From positions 1,200,001-1,264,000 of the forward strand of contig JAQGDQ010000020.1 in assembly GCA_030141605.1 (NCBI GenBank): a stretch of 64,000 bases of DNA. The letters run 5' to 3'. Both the position numbers and the translations under genes were made by a program. The notes under the pieces were generated by a model. The model saw nothing but the letters and a program-made list of their open reading frames with translations, was not told where the DNA came from and ran no database searches. The stretch comes from Tubiluchus corallicola (lineage: Eukaryota; Priapulida; Priapulimorpha; Priapulimorphida; Tubiluchidae). Of the stretch, positions 11,501-26,500 are shown piece after piece; positions within the stretch are counted from its first letter, which is position 1, and every line of letters starts with the position of its first letter.

Positions 11501-14500
11501 AAAATTCAAATTTCCAATTTATTACTACAATTCTTTTATTTTCCTCAATTTGAAGGAATATTTTCAGTATGAATAACAGTTTTAATCATACATACGAAAA
11601 GTCAATACAAAATTCCAATAAACGCAAGATATGACAACATTAGCAACACATAAGCTTTGGAATTCTTTATATTCTCTATTAAAAAGATTCATTACGTTAA
11701 GCTATTTCGTACCACAAAATTAGTAACAGTCCTTGTACAAAGACAATTATTTCAATATTAATTTAAGTAATTTCAGCATTGCAAACGTCCATTATTAAAA
11801 GACCTTTCATAATAACTGTAAATGCAACTGATCACATGTGAATTTCTGTCTATGAATATTGATTCCAGATTGCTGCTAGATAGAAATTCATGTGTGATCA
11901 GTGCATTTACAGATGTTAAAAAAGAGCTTTTAATAATTGACATATGCAATGATGAAATTAATTAATTAATGTTCAAAGCATATGCATGTTTAGTATCATG
12001 ATTGTTATCACAATAAATTTGTACAATAATTTATAACTGAATGAAGCTTCTTTACTTTTATGTTAGTAAACGAAAGATGCTCAAAATAATTGTGCTACAA
12101 TAATGAAAAAAGGCAACAATTAAGAAAATGAAAAATACAACATTTCAAACTTGTCGCTGTTTCAACTAATAGTTCACCTTCAGGAGAAAAATTAGAAATA
12201 GTAATTTCCGTTATTTTTTCTTTTCTCTTTCTTATTCTTCCATCTAACGATAACTACAACAGTCATGTGAAATGTTTTTTCTTCATTTCTTAATTAAGGG
12301 ATGTTCTTCATTACTAGTCACTACATTGCAATACCCTACTATAATTTGATTATAAAAAATGCGGAAAAAATCAAAAAGTGCACCACATTTTTGCATAACA
12401 CTACATCATACCTGGCAAATTCTGGTGGATCCCTGTTCACCTTGAGCTCATCACTGATGATTTCCTTCTCAACTCGGCCACTAGAGGGAGCAAAAACCCA
12501 CTGGTTACTTTACAAGTTAATCACAAGTTTTGCAGTTTTAACAATAATTAGAAACCAACGTTTGCTAACAAGCTATAGAAGTGTAATAGAATCTAATACA
12601 CAGGATGCTTCACCTACATTGTCTGCTTATTCAGATCTCACAAAGATTTTTTGAAAACAATAAAATTTCTCTTGAAACCAAAGTCCGCATCCTTTCAACT
12701 TTAACTGAACCTGTATTTTTGTACAATGCTGAGCTATTGACAATAAAAGTTGAACAGCAGGAGGAAATTAACGCTTTTCAAAGACATCTCTACAGAAAAT
12801 TATTAGGAATTAAGTGGCCTGACAGAATATCCAATGATGATCTGTATGATTTGGTGAAAAAAATCCTTGCAGCAAATAAATACAAGTAAAAAGACTGCAT
12901 TGCATTGGTCTAAGATTAACCCAGGAATCTCTTCCTATAGCATTATGTAAAGCTCTTGGAACAACAAGAAATTGGAGAGGGGGTCAGCTACTGACATACA
13001 TAGATATACTGCAAAGAGATTTAGCAAATATAATTGCAGATTTGAGGAATGAGCACCTAGACAACGACGACGACAAATCCATATGATACGCACCCGCACT
13101 TTAACACAAACTGTTGATTACTTTAACATTAACTGTTCATAGCTAATATGAAACTAGTTTTTGATAGCTCATAGTTTCATGCACTGCAGATACAAGCTAG
13201 CATTCGTTCTAAAACGAACATTACCTATATCGGAACTTTGATCCCCGCGTGAGGGTGAGCAATCCCGACGTCCCGGAGGAAAAGTTAGGAATGTCCTTTG
13301 AGCTAGGACACCTGAAACAAAGGTTAAGAAACATCTAGTAAACGTACAGAACCGAGATACATTAAGAAGTCAACCAATTTAAAAATAATCGCGGGGATTG
13401 AAATTTCTGAATGCAGAGCAAAGACAGAATATACAGAAAAGTGGATTCATCTTTTCTAAAATAATCTCAAAATTGTGCCATATAAACCTATTCCTCTCAT
13501 CTTATTTCATACAATCCGAGAAATTAGCATTTAAATACACCTATAATACTATTATCTGCCGCACTGATAGTAGTGGATGTTTTTTGGGAGGGAACTAATT
13601 CAGTTTTTGTAAGCATTGTGTCTATAAAAAATATTTTAGCAAAGTTTGTTTGCAGTTTGAATAAGATTAAAAAAATTCAGCAGATGTGTCATTTTGCAGC
13701 ACAAGAAGTGTTCACATCGCTACCACTACTTTTTATTATGTTTAGTCAGGGCCTATTTCAGCCTAAACGAGGCCCGGGGAAGTGGGGCGTGTAAGGTCCC
13801 TTTGGGGGGGGGGCGATCACCACCATGGTTGGCGCCCAGAAAATTTTTGAACTGCTAGAATGCCGGAGAAGCATTTTCGAAGAGAAAATATGGAGTTACA
13901 TAGTTGTTAAAGGAAAGAACAATTGAAAGAAAAACTGCTTTATACTCAAGACCAGTCCCTAATACTTGTCAAATAGTCAAAAACATCTTTGCAATACGTA
14001 ATACCGTACGCTCACTTCCGTACAAGCTGGTGTTAGAAATTCCGAAATTGAAAACAGCTGAAAATCGGCACCGAACCACACAAGGCAAACGGCGTGCGTG
14101 TGGCAAGAGAGAGAGAGGGAGAGAGAAGGCAGTATGTTCGCACAAAGCAAAAAAAAATGTTACCTCGGCACGAGGCCCCCCTGGAGGGTGAGGCCCCGGG
14201 GAAGTATCCCCACTTCCCCCCTGAAATAGGGCCTGTGTTTAGCAGAAGTTGAAAGTACTTACGTAAAGAATGTCTTTTGTTCAACTGCACATTTCCACAA
14301 ATGTTTACAAGCTGGTTGTGTCGGACATTTAAACCCACAAGCATGTTTCTTCTGCAACAAAGATAAATACTCAACTTATTTATTATATAACACTTATTTA
14401 ACAAGAAAACAAAAATAATTGGGGCGTTACCTGAAGGTCTCTGTTGAATTCGAGGAATTAACTCGTACCTGCCTGGGTTGGGCTTCAAATATACATACAA

Positions 14501-17500
14501 AAAAAGATAGGTGACAGAACAGTGCCCTGCAGTACACCAAAAGCAATTAAGTGGTTTGAGCAAATTTGTTTGGAAAGTATGAATACAAGAAATTACAAAT
14601 GTATGATGAAATAAACCAATAAAACCTACTTCGTTATACGTAAGATGTATGATGAACATCTTGCCTTCGTAGTGCAACTTGTGAACGTCAGGCCTGAAAA
14701 TAAACAAATAAAGTAGAAAATCAATAAAAAAACATATACCATAATCTTTATTAATTTTATTAGTTTGGAACAACTTAGTGTTATTGTTTGTTTCCAGTAA
14801 AAGAACATTTGGAAAATGATCGCAGAATGTCAAAGATAATGTAAGCAGAACCAAGGGGGAAGCTGACCAGGTTACAAAACATAAAAGGTGTGAAAAGAAG
14901 GTAGGCGAAACTGTATGGAAAAAGATGTGAGGTTGTGCAGCAATGCACTGGATGGTTTTGTAGAAGTAAGTGGAAGATGATGCAGATGTCCAGAGCAAGT
15001 GACGGAGTGCAATAATAGTCTACAATGCATAGCATTAGGAACCGGAAGCCCCATTAAATTTAAAAAGTTATCAGAAATCGATATAAATGCATTTTTAATA
15101 TCTTGATCATTATAATATTTCTTATTTAATGCATTTTTACATTTTTTCTGGACACTTTTTACTGTCAGAAATCAAGATGTTCTTAAGAAATGAGTCATGA
15201 CAACATTCCCACTGAAAAATGCACACGAATCATACTCAGTTCATTTTTATGCCTCAGACATGACGGTAGTACTAGATAATAACACAAGTGCTCTCTTAAC
15301 TCAAAATTAAATGCTCTTTCTCATGGCATTGTAGGTTTTTATCTATTCTTTTCAATTTCTTCTACAAATAGCCATACGACACAAGAGAGGCAATCATTTC
15401 CTGAGAGCCCTTATTATGAAAAAGTGAAAAATTTAAACCAACAAATTTATTAAAAAATAGAGAAACAAAAGAAACAAAAAAACTTTTAAACCTTCAAGAA
15501 GCTCAAATTACGTGAAATCAACTCACCATTTGAAATGATGGGTTTTCTTATTTCCCTGGAAAGTCATAATACCTTGATGGGTGATGCCAATATACAAATG
15601 GTTTCCTTTCTGGTCCTATTATTATAAAAAACAATTTGTTAAAACTAAAGTGTACGAGAAAGCAATAAACAAAATCAGTTCAAATCAGTAGAACATATGA
15701 GGAATAGCTGAATGGTTACAGTGCTTAAATGAAGTTAAGCAATGCTAAGCCTGATCAGGGAATAGATGGGTGACTGCTAGGTTCAATACCCACTGTAGGC
15801 AGTCTCATTCAACGTACTGATCCTGGATGCTCACCTCATTGGACAAGGACGTGTTCACAATCTACACCGGAGGCATCTCTGCTACTTTCAGTGTCTCACA
15901 TTCGAGGATTATTTTTGATAAAAAACAAGGTTCCGGTCCTGCTACAACAATTCACATTAACTAGATTCTGCTGTTGCGTGCTGAATTTTCCATGTTGCAG
16001 AGTGTGAAATTGTATAAAATATATAAAATTCGATTGTGTCTCACATCCACTAGCATCAAAAGCCACGTATGATTAAGAAATGGCACAAATACCAGAGACA
16101 ATAATACTCGTACCTTCACTGGATGTGGATCAGCTCCATATGTGTCTTGCTGTGCAGCCTTCTTTAAGAAATTCAACTCGGCTGTTGCAGGAACTTGTGA
16201 ACTGAAACAAAGCAAACAACATAGATTCGGCTACCACTTAAAACAACGTTCTGGCGATGCTGGCATTTAAATTGGAAAATTTTTCCCATTTAACTGGTTT
16301 TCACTTAGCATATATGGGCCTATTTTTGTATGAATAGTACGTCTATCTAAAATATAATAAGCTTAAGGTTATTAAAACCAACTGCTCAATAGCATAGGTG
16401 GTTATGCAGTCACTGTTACATGAAATGGTCACAGTCACATCATTAAATTCATCGTCTAAAAATTGCTACTACAAGATAACATAGATTATCGCACTATGAT
16501 CAGATGATTACTGAAAAAGTTCTCGTCTGGATAATAAAAAAAGCCCTCAGTGCACATGCGACCAGACAACATAATAATGTAGATATATTCATGCATTATG
16601 AAAAGAGATTGTTAATCGTTCATTGTTCTACAAATGAAAACAATGAAACCTACAATAATTACATGTCATAAAGTAGCAAACAGGGATGCCAAATGCCAAA
16701 CACGCAGATTTAACATCTAGCAGCCTAATGACTCTTGTATATACATATGGCAACACTAGACTATCACAGTACACTACCACACAATCACACGCAGAATGGT
16801 CAACTTTCTCCACTAATTCCTACTATACATTCTTACAGATAGCAGTGCCTTCACCACATTGTAACATCTAACTAACCTTAAATGGTTCTTATGTATTTCT
16901 GCAATCTTTTCTTCTATCCTGGGCGTTTGCTTCAACAGCATCTTGTATTCTGATACGTAACCTTCGTTATGGATATCCTGATCGTAATCACCAACTTCAG
17001 CTGTAAGGACAGGAATAAATGACACATTTTGGAACAAAATCTCAACCTGGTAGTTGTAAGTTGATAAGCTGATAGTAAAAACATAAAGGTAAATGGAAAT
17101 TATAAATAACATAGCGACAATTATTAGCCTATCAATTAATAACTGAGATTTATAAAAATGTGCATTCTAGTTTTTAGTAGAAACAAACTATATATAGATT
17201 TGTTTTAGTTGCCTGTATTCAATTTATTGTGAAAAAGTATGATGTACTGAAAAATAAAAATGCACATTAGGAAGAAAGAGCAGACTTAAACGATAATAGT
17301 AAATTGAAAGTATAACTTGTAAAACTTTAACCTGAAAAAGTGATACATTAAATCAATGTGGAAAGGATTAACAAGCAACATTTGAACAAAGCACATTTTA
17401 ATAAGATCTGAGAGAACCACACAAATGAGATCTTGTCAATAATCCTAATTTCAAGCTTTCAAAATTATGCCAGTATTTTATTTACCCAAGTTAAAAAGTT

Positions 17501-20500
17501 GCAGATCATTATGTAAGTAAGAGTTATTATTTTTTGACACATGTTTTGAGTTTCTTTTGGAAGTTGTTATCCTTAAGTTAGAATATATTATTGTGTCCAA
17601 AAATGAAAAAGCTTCTCTTCAGGTTTTCGAGTCTTTTCAGCAAAAAATCATTATGTTTTTTACTATAAGTATTAAATATAAAAGTATGAATAACTTTCTG
17701 GGCTCATCACCTAAGCCAGCACTGTAATTTAGTTTTTGTATAATACTTTGCACTGCACATGGCAACATTGTAGAAATATGACTTGATTTGAGTCTGATCT
17801 CATCCAATAGCAAAAAGTATTAAACAAGCTTGTCAATGGTCTGTGATTAATTTTAAGCTGAGAGCATGAAAACATAGTACACAAGCCTAACTACTACGTA
17901 CACTGTATGATATAAGCGGCTAGCCATGCCGCGTCCGTCTGTGCGCAGTACAAACGACCGTGAAGTAGGTCCCTCCGCAGCTGCAGAAACAACTGATAGC
18001 GAGTGATCTCCTCTTGAAGTCGGGAGGGATCCGGTGGATAGAACTTCACCCGGAAACAAAAGATGTAAGGTTCATGACCTACACAAAATAATAACAAGTC
18101 AATGTTAATAGAGACGTGCTTATTAGAGAAAAGGCCACAACTTTTTGCTCTCCAAACACTAACCCCACTTTAGGTGTTCGGACATCTGTTTAATGTTTTC
18201 TTTTTCCCTATGCATTAAAGTGACCCGCAAGTGGCGACAATCCAGGCCACATTTCAACTCCTTCAGCAAAAGACTATGGGCAATTTTACAATGCAGTAAT
18301 ACAGATTAGTTATAGTAAATGACGACAAAAACACATTAGCTTTCATCTTCAGTTCACTATTAACAGATAATATGAAAAGTTCTAAAATTTAAAAAAACAA
18401 GAGATACATAACAATAGTAATTCAGAAAATATTTAGATTTAGACAAGAATTGCCATGAATTACAATAAACATTTTTGGTGCAATTTAGGTGATAATGCAA
18501 TATGGTCAGCGAGCTAATTATTAGTGGTGGAGAAAATACAAGATTTAAATTCACTGTTAAGTCAGAGAATTTTATAATTTTTGAAGATTCAACAACATTG
18601 CACTTTAACATGTCATAAATTTTTTCATAGACAATATTGTGAAAGTGTTATGTAAGAAACAGCTATATTATTACGAAGATATAATTTAGTTCTGTGGAGG
18701 TGTGTTTGTTAAGCCTGTGTTCGGTTAAGGCAAAGGTTAATGCATTTAACTCACTGCAGCCAAAAGTCATTAGCACCTACTAAATCATAGGTATCTAACA
18801 ACATAATGACAGTGCTGCATAATTTATCATAGGTAAGGCAGGGTAAGCAGATGCCGATGCAGTATTTTAGTACACACTAATTAAACAAACCTTAACACAC
18901 ACCTCAATTTGATGATTCTAACTTGAAAAATTATAGAAAGTGTTGCCTTCTATTATTCAAGCTGTTTGTGAATGTGCAAGAGTTATAACAACCAATATGC
19001 AAAGAACTATAGTAACAATATATCAACCTATGTCTTTAGCACCAAGGTATGTTACACTTGTTTTGCACAAAAGTTATTTGTCCATTTGATAACAAGGTTG
19101 TGCAGCAATACGCAGAGGAAAAGCTATAACAGAAATTCAGCAATCCCATAAAAGATGTTTCCATTAAAAAGGGAAGTTTTTATGTACCTTTCATCTGCTT
19201 GAGAATAGTTTTGATAGGCTCCAGCCAGTGCTAGAAACAAATAACAAAAATAAACATGTCAAAACCACGAATCAAAATATTCACGATTTCATGTGAAATG
19301 CTCTTGTAACTTTACTTGTGCACAATTCTGATTTAATCACAGTATTTTGCGATTTCGTTATATTGTTATGACAATTCTTCAAAAGCATATACGTATTACA
19401 CTATTAATTAGATTACGACTGTGAAAGCCTCAATGTTCACAAACCATTGCAGTTTACTTTTACAACAATTATTATCCATTGTGGAAGGAACGAAAGGAGA
19501 CCCTGAAACATTGTGAACTAGCCAGGATTTGAATCCAAGACCTGGAATTAGTACTCCCAAGCTCTGGCAGTTCAGCTACCAGTCCAAAAGACTGTGATAT
19601 CATTAATTGCGAGCTAATTCGAAAAAAATTTGATAGCAATATTATACTTTGTATAAAATATTTACAGAGAATATAATTACCACTTACAAAAAAACTAGCT
19701 AAGGTTTTGCAAAGAAAATCTGAATAATTAAGTGATCAGAAGTTCCAATGTTCAAACGAATGAATGAATAATTTATTAGTTTACTTATTCACTTTTATAA
19801 AAAGCAGAAAATGCATCAACTGCACTATTAACTGTAACATAAAACCAAATGGTTAATAGATGAACAGCTCCCATTTTTATTATTTTTAACGTGTTAGTAG
19901 CACTACGAAAAACTGGTAAATAATTTATTTGTTCGTTTGTTTATTTATTATTTATTATTCAATTACTCGTTCATTCAGTTTCAAAACTGGGTAACTTTTA
20001 AGACAGCCTTACATATTTGCACTTAATGCAACACTCGGGTATAAACCAATAAGAGCGAATAGGTGAGCAAATCTGCATCTGTCCAGCAATAAAAAAAATC
20101 AGTAGTATTTTTACTCTGTTGCATAACATAGCTGATCTGTTCAGTTGCCAACCAAGCAAGAATTAAAACCCAGGTTGGCTAATTTTTATAAGTATCATGG
20201 TAAAATATGTGTGCACAATGTTTAGGGTTCGTAACATCTGAACTCAGCTTACTATCACATATAGTAAACTGCTTCAAGGTGAACAATACCATCTCTTTGT
20301 CCCACAATACATTTGAAGAAAGCAGTTTTAAAAAAGACAATCATTTACAGCCTGGTAATCATGAATTAACTGTTGTTCTGTTTTTAACATACTAAATGTT
20401 TTTTCCTATTTTTTATCCCTATTTCATATACTGTTTGTAACATTTGTAAACGGCATAAAAGTGCAAAGACAGTGCAAAAGTGCCCCTCTTTAGAACGATG

Positions 20501-23500
20501 AAACCGTAAGAATGGCAAATTAAAAAAACATTCTCTTACACACTACAAACACTTCATTTCAATATAAAAGGCTATAAAAATCACTAGAAACTAATAAATG
20601 GAGAAGGAGAAATGGAAATGGCTAATAAATATCCACCACAGGAAGATGATGCTGTTAGCACGTCTTCCGTCTATCACAACCGTAGTTATCGAACAGCTTC
20701 ACATTTCACCGGACTTCATTTTTTGCTGGGCAGCAATATTTGGTTTTATGCACCCGCTTATCTAATAATTTCGTGTCACGAGCTACCACTCTAATCACTA
20801 GCCAAGTCCAGTAACAAAAATCAGACAATTTGTAAATAGAATCAATTTTTTTTGCAACAAAAATCTGCTTTAACTTCACACACACTCTTATGGGACTGGC
20901 AGGTACTATTTAAGGATAAGTACTTCAGTATAACCATTTCAGTACATCAAAATACTTCACCACTTCACTTCAGTATAACTTTTTGGCACACCAATTGAAA
21001 TTTTCATTACTGCCAACTGTACTACAGGCTACAGCTATGCTTCTTTGAAAAGTGAAAATTTGGACACTACAGGAAATAGTATTGACAATACAGAGTATTA
21101 TAATGTTGACATTATTTTGAGAACATGATTAAAGCCATGTTACAAATTTTGAGGCCTGAAACCACGTGGAAAACATGTGAAGTCATTTGCAAATGTCTGA
21201 TGTGGGACAAAAGTACCTAACAAAATGTAGAAATGTCTAAAGCACCATAGACACTCAGGAGGAGAAATAGAAGTATAGTACCATGAGATGCACCTGAAAC
21301 TAGGTATAAACACTGAAAGCCATGCAGAAACATTCGAAGCCATGTACAAGCACCCGAAGCCATGAACAAAGACCAGAAACCATGTAAAAAGATCTCCACA
21401 TAGAAACACCTGAAGCCAAGCGGGAACAGGTGCGTTATATCTGGAAAGTTGGAAACACTGAAGCCAAATGGAATTGTCTGATTTATGATTTTCCAACTTG
21501 ACGTAATGCACCTGTTTCTGAGTGGCTTCAGATGTTTCTTTGTGGCTTCAGAGTGGCTTCGGATGTTTTTACATAGTTTCTGGTTTTTGTAGCTTGGCTT
21601 TGGATGCTTGTACATGGCCTAAAATGTTTCTACATGGCATCAGATGTTTCTACATGGCACCAGATTTTTTTTACATGACTTCGAATATTTGTACATGGGC
21701 TTGGATGTTTTTGCACGGCTTCAAGTGATTCTATATGGCTTCAGGTGTTTCTATATGGCTTCAGGTGCTTCTGCATGGCTTCGGATGCTTCTGGATATTC
21801 TTATATGCAATCTCTCCAGAACTTCAGATATTTCCATTTGAATTACGAATTTTTTCATTCTAGTCCAGGCATTTGTGCATAGATTCAGGAGTTTCAGGTG
21901 GTTCATCGCACTCTGCTCACTTGTCCTACTAATCACATATAATTTTCTTTCTTTTTTCTTCCTTATCATCCCACTCACTTGCTATTGCGTGTCTATAATT
22001 ATTTACAATTACTGATGTGCAATTAAACATTTTATTTAATTGAAGTTACCCTCTGTTTATGATTGTCTATATATCGCAGTCCAAAATAATCTTTTTCCAC
22101 CAAGTTGAGATGATTGCAGATGTGATCCAGCAAATCCTGTCCAAGTGTGTCCCTCTGTAAACAATGCAAAATGCTACACATTAGTATTTCAGCGGCATCT
22201 TTTGACAGAGGAAGCAAACTTTTTGGCTCTGATAATAGTTCATCAAAATACACTCTAAGCTGGAGTGTCTCGTATACTAATGGCTCTTTGGTACATCTTA
22301 ATTTCTGCGACAATTTTTGAAGAAATTTCAGGAATAATTTAATTTTTTGTTTCATAATACACAATACAGCAAATCCAGTCATATTCATTAATGGACGAAA
22401 AACATTTCCCAATTAAGAAACACGGAAAAACCATGTCGTTTCGAATCACTGCAGGTTTACGTTCAGGTGAAATAAGAAACGAAAAAAAGAAAAAACACAC
22501 AAAATTACTATGTTGCATTTTATTAATACTATTTTTGAGGAGTTTTCACATTATTAAGACATAAAATATATTACACTTAAAAAAGTATTCAATCACACAG
22601 AAGAAAACACAAACATACCGCAACTAAAAACAAAAGAGAACACAGAGGTATTAAAATCACAGGCCACAAACTTAAAGTGAGACATACCCAGGGCCAAATT
22701 ACGACATTTTGAGGCCCCTAGGCTAATGAAATTATTAGGCCCGCCTTAGACGGAGCCACCATCTAACCTGCCCGCACCCGTCTGGAATATTTTTTACTCC
22801 TGATATATTTTAGCGACATTTACATAGCTTGCAGTAAACATATCGCAAATTCTTTAAATAAACTAGAATAGCTATTCTTTTGTTTATCAATATTCTTTAA
22901 TAATTTACTATTTATTGCAAACCAAATTAGCAGATATTTCACCACAACCGTAGTGAAAAACGGTTTTTTTTTACCAAATATTATTACCAAAGCTTGAGGG
23001 CCTAGGCTGCAGCTCGCCTATAGGATAACTCGGTCCTGGACACAACAGAAACTTCTGAGATGTCTAACAGTTAAATTTGTTGATTTGACCCAGATTTATA
23101 AGCACAAAATCCTTCGTCCTGACGAAACTGCAACCGGTGTGAAAGAGTTAACATATACATGGCTTGATCATAATTCAAGCGCACACATAGAGGCCCCGCG
23201 CGTACTACACAATCATACAGTGCGTTGCTATCTAAGCAAGTCAAAATCAATACATCCCACTAGTGTACACACAAACACTTGAGGTTACGTAGCCTAGCAG
23301 AAAAGCAGCGGGATGGGACAAAATAACGGGACAGAAAAGACTAATGAAATCAAACGATTGTCAGGACATAATGGTTCACGGCTGACAATCAACAGTCCCT
23401 TAGTCAGACAATCCAATGGTGAGCGAAATAATGACCAGCAAAAGGATATCATCATCATCATCATCACCACCACCACTACCACCACTACCACCACAACACC

Positions 23501-26500
23501 ACCACCACATTCATCAACATCAACAATAACGTTGACGACAACAACAACAACAAAATCATCATGATTGTTATTACCACCACCACCACCACCACCACCGCTG
23601 CCACCGCCATCACTATCACGTCTTCACTTCAATAATTTCCAGAAACATTGGTATCATAAGGCAGTGAGGCATGAGCCTAGTTAATAAATAAAATTTTAAT
23701 TATAAATAACTAAAAAGTGTTTGTGATGCACTAGCAAGACTGTAACAGCATTTTTACCGCATTAGAATTTTATATCCGCATCAAATGCGTCATATTTATA
23801 AGCACAAATTTAATCGCAAAAGCAGGGCCATCTTAACAGCATTATAGGCCCCTAGGCAAAGCAGTATACTGGGACCCCTTCCTACACAACCAGACACACA
23901 GGAACAAAAATGTAAATGGTGGATAAAATCAAACATTGTACTGGTATTTCCAACAAAATCAACGATTAAACACGAAAAAATGCTGCACAGCAATGATTAA
24001 TCAACAAACGTTTGAACAATAGCATGAGCCTTGAAAAACACACACAGATTAGCATGGGACCCTATGCTAAGTGTACCCATCCGTTAAGACGCCCACACAA
24101 GAGTATTTTTAGAATCATGAGCTACACAGTATAATAACAGAAAAATGTCAAAATTTACGAAATAACCAAAATGCTGCAACTACGCGCAGTTTAAGTAGTA
24201 AATCCTGTTTACAAAACATCCTAAAAACTTTGATTTTGTATTCTAAAGGGCTTATCTGACAAGCTTAGACAAATGAAAGTAAATAGTTTTACCAAAAAAA
24301 CTAGTTTAATTTTACAAGGCAAACTGCGGCCACGCGATAGTGATTGTTGCAAGTCAACAACTGTTTCAACCTTGAACACTCATCACTTCAGATCCTATTC
24401 TTTACTGTGACTAGAGTAAACAAATGGACAACCAGAAGCAAAATTGCTAACTCGGGGCGGATCCACGCACAGGTGGTTAACGCTTTTCAAAATGCATAGC
24501 TAAAACATACTCAGAAAATCGCTGTTCATTAAGTTGAAAGTATCAACGGGTTGTACATAATAATAGAACAGTGTAGTTCCAGTAACGTTTTAATTCACAC
24601 AATTCCTCCCCTCCCTCAATTAAGCTGGAATTGGTCTGCCTCACAATGGAATGTCGGGTTATTTGTTTAAAATGTCTGGCGAGTTTTTAACTATTTTATA
24701 AGCTACGTGTGGTCCAAGTCCATGGTTAACGGTGAAATGACACTAATACGTTTACAGTGCTAATATAATGAAATTTAGAACAACCATCTTAAAGTTCTGG
24801 GGGTGTTCTAAAGAACAACAAGCAGCGAACCACACAGATTTTTTAGATTTTATTATTTTATTTAACTCTCACGTCATCTGCATTATTAATTTGACACTAT
24901 ACATAAAATGAGTAACTCTTTTAGAGCTATGAGAGGCTGTTAAAAACGATACATTCAATGGTACTAAAAAAAAGCACAGCAATATACACATTAACTGTAA
25001 AAGAGAAAAAACTGTTCGAGTCATCACTAATGATTGTCATGCACTAGCTGATTCCTTCGTAACAAAATTTTTTATAAACTTTCATAAACCATCAAATGTG
25101 AACCTAGCAGAAAACACATTTCTCACAATTGTTTGTATTGAAATATTAATTGTTCCTAATTAAACAACGTTGAGAAAATGTGTTTGGTATAGATAAACCA
25201 GATCTGATGGTTTATGAAAATGCAAAGGCCTGTTAAAAAGATTACCATTACCATTTGAATAAACTTGTAAACGAAAGTTAATGTTTAAGATATGAAATGA
25301 TTTAAAAGTCCTACATGAAACTATTTTACCACTAGTGGCAAAGTCTGAGTAGTTTGGATGCCACGTTACTGATTTTAGTTTGTTTTAACTCTCCAATTTG
25401 TCTTCTAATCAAATTCTGATCTTTTAACAAATACGGATGACTTACAAGGAACGGCTATAAAGCTTCTGTAGGCAGAGGGCCAAGGTTCACTAACGTTGAG
25501 TATGGCATAATATTTAATGCCGAAATGAATAAATTTGTTTTGTCAGAATAAATAGCAACGCGCGCATGATGTAAACAATGAGATGACAAAGTGCAAGATT
25601 TAATCCAACGTTTAATACCGTTACACATGGCTTAATAATGAAACGAAGACACAATTGCTCAAATTTTCAAACTAAGCTCGAACCAAAAGTAGGAAATCTA
25701 AGAAATGTGTGACCAGATGACCACTAGACCACTCAGCCCCTTGTGATTATGGCGGATTTTAATTTAATCCTAATACCTCACCAACCAACTCAACATTTAC
25801 ATAGTTTACTTATTCGACAGACCTGCAAGATGCATTCTTGTCTTGCTGTGAGCATTAAGAACTAAACTGTTAGGTCTAATAACAAAAAAGGAGCGTTTTC
25901 GATGGAGGAAACTGGGCATAGCTGTAAGAGATCTTATTTTAGCACAACACCGTCAATCAGCAACGGTACATCAGCGTGTAAATACGCACTCGTAAACAAT
26001 ATTTTTGAAGGAGTATAGACCTAAGGCCGCAATAAGACTTGCACTATATATACGTAATTACTAATTAGTGCGGGTACATTAAATTCGTTTCTAAAGATTT
26101 AGAGCTCTTGTGCATAAGTACTGTGTTTATGTCTTACATATATGTTTTACACAAAAAAATGCATAAATGAAAACTATAAATACGTTATTATTTACATATG
26201 CTTATTATAGTACCATATATTTATATAAAGGTATCACAGTACAGTGAAAAAGTAAATATATTTTGTAATTCAGCGTGCGCACGCTTTACAGTAATACCTG
26301 TTAGCTGCTACCTTAAAATAAAACTTAAGAACAGAGAGACTAAAATATGTTTAACTAAATATGCAAAATTAGATATCAAAACTATTGGATACTAGGGGAA
26401 AGCGTTAATTGCCATCAATCTTATGTCCTAGAACGTTCAAAGCCACGACTAGCCCTACCATTTTCAAAACCATCCCACAAGGCAGCCATGCCCTTGTACC

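Larger units (their letters stand above)
19231..22049 (-). other. FRMD5-like intron 2
   Basis: This 2.8-kb intron holds the tRNA-like fragment and the inverted minisatellite. A plus-strand frame at 20612-20794 has no known motif. Confidence 0.6.

Noticed and set aside
14033-14998. Minus-strand frame of 321 codons across FRMD5 exons 8 and 9
   Set aside because: The frame is not that of the FERM exons and crosses introns and the hAT MITE; it has no recognisable domain.
15720-15800. Functional 5S rRNA gene
   Set aside because: Only the 3' half is recognisable and it has many changes and no terminator T-run at the right place.
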